Shown: positions 61,580 to 64,000 of the stretch, in pieces | Position numbering within the stretch: the stretch's first letter is position 1 | Layout: each line of letters opens with the position of its first letter | NCBI GenBank assembly: GCA_029945425.1 | Contig: JAQSDV010000004.1 | Coordinates: 248,001-312,000, forward strand | Direction: 5' to 3' | DNA length: 64,000 nt | From: a bacterium | Lineage (GTDB): Bacteria > Pseudomonadota > Alphaproteobacteria > Micavibrionales > UBA2020 | The notes under the pieces: generated by a model | The model's input: the letters and a program-made list of their open reading frames with translations, nothing else | Database searches by the model: none | What the model was told of the DNA's origin: nothing | Made by a program: the position numbers and the translations under genes

Positions 61580-64000
61580 TTATGATGCGACACGAATGCG
61601 GCGGCGCAGCGGCACGATTGCCTGTTGTTCTTCGGCCTGTTCGCCATTGTCTTCGGCGACCGGCAGCGCGACCGCGTGCAGGAGCGAGCAACCGTCGCGG
61701 TAAAGCTGGATGCGCTTGATTCCCAGTTCCCAGCCAAGCAGCAGCAGTTTCTGCACATCATCGACCGAACTGTAATGGCCAAGCTCGACGGTGTGGCAGG
61801 CCGTGCCGGACAGGAACGGCTCGACCGCGGCCTGCATGCGCACTTGTGCCTCCGGCGATACGCGGCGCACGCCGGAACCGGACGGCGTCAGGCAATCGAA
61901 AATGCCCAGCTGTTTCGGGAACAGGTGGGGCGCGCCCTCCAGCGTCATCGCGCCGCAGCAGTAAAGGTTTGCGGCCTCGATCTCGTCCTCGGTAAATCTC
62001 ATCGCGGTCAGCATGTCGAATGTGCCGCTGGCAAGCTCATGCGCGGTAAAGCCCAGCATATGGCGGCAGAAATCTTCGCCCAGCGTCCATTTGTTGAAAG
62101 CGTAGCGGATATGCTGTGCGGTGCGGAGCGCAACCTCCAGCGCATCGAGCGCCGCCTGATGGAAACCTTGCGCCTTCAGCGCGGCATGGTTGATGCCGGG
62201 CGCGTCCAGCAGCGTGCCGTGGCCGACGGCGTAGAAACTGATGCCGTCGCGCTCAAAGGCGTTGAAGCCCATTTTCTGCAGGGCCTGCGCCGCCATCGGG
62301 TTCAGTTTCTTGCCGTAGATTTCGGCGGCGTCGTTGCCATCGGCGAAATAACCTTCAAATCGCACCAGCGATGCTTCCGGCGCGATATCGCGCGTCTGGC
62401 CGCCCAGCAATGCCTGCAATTGCTCATCCGTATCCATCGCGGTCAGGTGGGCGTGGCGGAAACCTTTTTCTTTACCCATCGCATAGGCGCGCGCCCATGC
62501 GCCCTTCACCGCCTCGACCAAGGACTGGTCAGGGCAGAGCGCGGATTTGAGTTCTGCGGGGCGGCGCGACAATCCCTTTTGCATGTAGGATGTGCCGGCA
62601 AGCGCGCTCATCTTGTCCTTCACGGCCTGCAGGTATTCTTTTTTCATCGGCGTGTAGCCGGCAAAGGCGCCCGTGACCACCGCGATTTCGGCGGAGGCTT
62701 CATGCGCCGCGCCCGCCATCAATGCGGCAACCAGCGCCGCTGTCGCGCGGCCCGCATCGCTGTCATAGCCCAGCATATTGCCCATCAGCAGCGCGGAGAG
62801 GCCGGACATGCCGATGGAGACAGGACGGTAGGTGACTGCTTTTTCCGGCAGCGCCGCAAAGCCAAACGACGCCTCCAGCGCGATCATCAAGATCGTGACG
62901 GTGTGCTGCAGTTTTTCCGCATCGAGCAAGACGCCGCCCTGACGGTTGGCGAATTTAAGCAGTTGCAGCGTAGCGGCGGGTGCGGCGGTGTCGTGCAAAA
63001 ACACGACGCCCCCCTGCCCGCTGACCGCAAGCGGCGCGGCGGATTGAAACGCGGATGCCGCAGCCGTGCTGTCGCGGAACAAAATCGCAGGTTCGCCGGT
63101 TGCCCAGACGGCATCGGCAATGCCGTTCCACAATTTTTCGGCGGGGTAATGGCATTTCGCCTCGCCCGCGTCGCGCAGCAGGAACCCGTGGCCGGTCAGC
63201 GCGCTTTCGATAAATTCATCGGGAACAGACAGCGTGGCGGATAATTGCGGCGCGGACGGTTCTTCCGCATGGGTGAACAAATCGATTTCTTCTTCGCCCT
63301 GCTGCGCGGCATGCACCGCCATGCGCAAGGGCGCTTCCGGCACGCCCGCGCGGCGCGCATCCATCATTGCCTGACGGAGTTTCAGGTTATGTTCGGGATC
63401 AAAACCGAAAACTGAATCGCGGTCACAGGCATCCATTACATGATGCAGCGCGGCCTCCAGCGTTTTACCGCCGACTTCCTGCGCGACGGTCGCGATATCG
63501 GATTGGCGTTTCATGGCCACAAATGCGGGGCTGTCGGCGTTTTCGACGGGCAGCGTCACGGAAATCTTGCGCGCGCCGCCGTCGAGCGCCTGACGATCGC
63601 CCAGCACCTTTAACCGGCGCAGGATATTTTTCTGCGGCGTGTCGGCCGCAACCGCAATGCCCACGCCGCTGGCGTTTTCGCCGAACAGCGCATCCGAAAA
63701 ACCCGCGATGCGCGCGGCGGGAATAAAGGGCGCGTCGAGATCATAGGCCCAGTCAAGGCCGGCCGTCGCCAGCAGCGCGATTTCGGGCAGCGCGATCTGG
63801 TGCAGCAGAATATGGCGGAATTCGTCGTAGAAACTGCGCGCGTCTTCTTCGCTGTCGAACAAACCGGCCTTCCAGCCGTGATAGCAAAGCCCGCCCGCGA
63901 TGCGCGCGAAACATTCGCGGAAATCGCGTTCATGGCGGAAACGCCATTCGGCGGAAATACCATCCAGCCCCGCTTCGTCGGGTTCGCGCCGCCACAGGAA
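61580..64000 (-). CDS. NrdJ-like B12-dependent ribonucleotide reductase homologue, partial, catalytic motifs absent
   Basis: The frame is open to the window edge, so the 5' end lies outside; about 806 codons are visible. The upstream part (FLWRREPDEAGLDG ... HGWKAGLFDSEEDARSFYDE) and the C-terminal part (AVGHGTLLDAPGINHAALKA, FNKWTLGEDFCRHMLGF, CGAMTLEGAPHLFPK, LYRDGCSLLHA) match class II reductases of the long alphaproteobacterial NrdJ type. The catalytic NPCxE motif is replaced by a VSGQGGV segment. The FLDDTACNL Cys is Ala (FLHDTAAPA), and the early active Cys segment is missing. It may be a non-catalytic paralogue. Confidence 0.8.
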   Translation of the reverse strand, partial: FLWRREPDEAGLDGISAEWRFRHERDFRECFARIAGGLCYHGWKAGLFDSEEDARSFYDEFRHILLHQIALPEIALLATAGLDWAYDLDAPFIPAARIAGFSDALFGENASGVGIAVAADTPQKNILRRLKVLGDRQALDGGARKISVTLPVENADSPAFVAMKRQSDIATVAQEVGGKTLEAALHHVMDACDRDSVFGFDPEHNLKLRQAMMDARRAGVPEAPLRMAVHAAQQGEEEIDLFTHAEEPSAPQLSATLSVPDEFIESALTGHGFLLRDAGEAKCHYPAEKLWNGIADAVWATGEPAILFRDSTAAASAFQSAAPLAVSGQGGVVFLHDTAAPAATLQLLKFANRQGGVLLDAEKLQHTVTILMIALEASFGFAALPEKAVTYRPVSIGMSGLSALLMGNMLGYDSDAGRATAALVAALMAGAAHEASAEIAVVTGAFAGYTPMKKEYLQAVKDKMSALAGTSYMQKGLSRRPAELKSALCPDQSLVEAVKGAWARAYAMGKEKGFRHAHLTAMDTDEQLQALLGGQTRDIAPEASLVRFEGYFADGNDAAEIYGKKLNPMAAQALQKMGFNAFERDGISFYAVGHGTLLDAPGINHAALKAQGFHQAALDALEVALRTAQHIRYAFNKWTLGEDFCRHMLGFTAHELASGTFDMLTAMRFTEDEIEAANLYCCGAMTLEGAPHLFPKQLGIFDCLTPSGSGVRRVSPEAQVRMQAAVEPFLSGTACHTVELGHYSSVDDVQKLLLLGWELGIKRIQLYRDGCSLLHAVALPVAEDNGEQAEEQQAIVPLRRRIRVAS

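Overview
The window is a chromosomal segment of an alphaproteobacterium. The strongest evidence is an atypical DivL-type kinase with tyrosine at the phosphoacceptor position. Other evidence is an Usg-family protein, a short HPr kinase beside a regulatory PTS, an RNase E ending in the GWW tail known from Caulobacter, CIRCE-controlled groESL, rpsT next to dnaA, and a CtrA-type box. The many ankyrin-repeat proteins and the rpsT-dnaA arrangement would fit a Rhodospirillales/Micavibrio-like lineage, but this is an inference that a marker-gene tree would have to settle. Most of the window is dense core genome. I saw no rRNA, tRNA, CRISPR array or intact transposase.

Layout. 0.1-9 kb: phospholipid synthesis (psd-pssA), two unknown proteins, a ComM/YifB ATPase, a secreted thioredoxin-NHL protein, a membrane-anchored HExxH protein, an FkbM methyltransferase and usg. 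9-11.4 kb: groES-groEL behind two CIRCE-like elements. 11.4-12.7 kb: two divergent ankyrin genes, one with a CtrA-type promoter. 12.8-20.4 kb: mutM, a secreted protein, enoyl-CoA hydratase, rpsT, dnaA, a ScsB/DsbD-type reductase and two tandem TerB-like genes. 20.4-23.6 kb: an accessory patch bordered by REP-like palindromes, holding a truncated NACHT NTPase, an hsdR 3' remnant, a parB-like 3' remnant, an inverted duplication and a coupled cassette of three tiny ORFs.

23.6-32.5 kb (mostly minus strand): mrcA, mlaF, mlaE, alr and dnaB, then msrC and the rpsF-rpsR-rplI operon. 32.7-42.5 kb: a small repeat protein, a fatty-acid cluster (fabD, fabG, acpP, fabF) with an EamA protein and a NYN/PIN-like protein, then mltG, yqgE, a GNAT and an L,D-transpeptidase. 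42.6-47.7 kb: a small lipoprotein missed by the ORF track, an AmiC-type amidase, and rne with a long structured leader. 48-57 kb (minus): divL, ahcY, EI-HPr-EIIA-HprK, folC and accD. 57.4-61.6 kb: three more ankyrin proteins, pyrF, a RidA protein and a membrane protein. 61.6-64 kb: the 3' part of a B12-dependent ribonucleotide reductase homologue that appears to have lost its catalytic cysteines; it runs off the window.

How the genes work together. Envelope growth (mrcA, alr, mltG, amidase, L,D-transpeptidase, Mla transport, fatty-acid and phospholipid synthesis), replication (dnaA, dnaB) and cell-cycle signalling (divL, a CtrA-type site) are close together. The most unusual items are the NrdJ-like pseudoenzyme, the CtrA-type promoter on an ankyrin gene, the shared terminal tails of two ankyrin proteins, the rne leader RNA, the double CIRCE array and the accessory patch.
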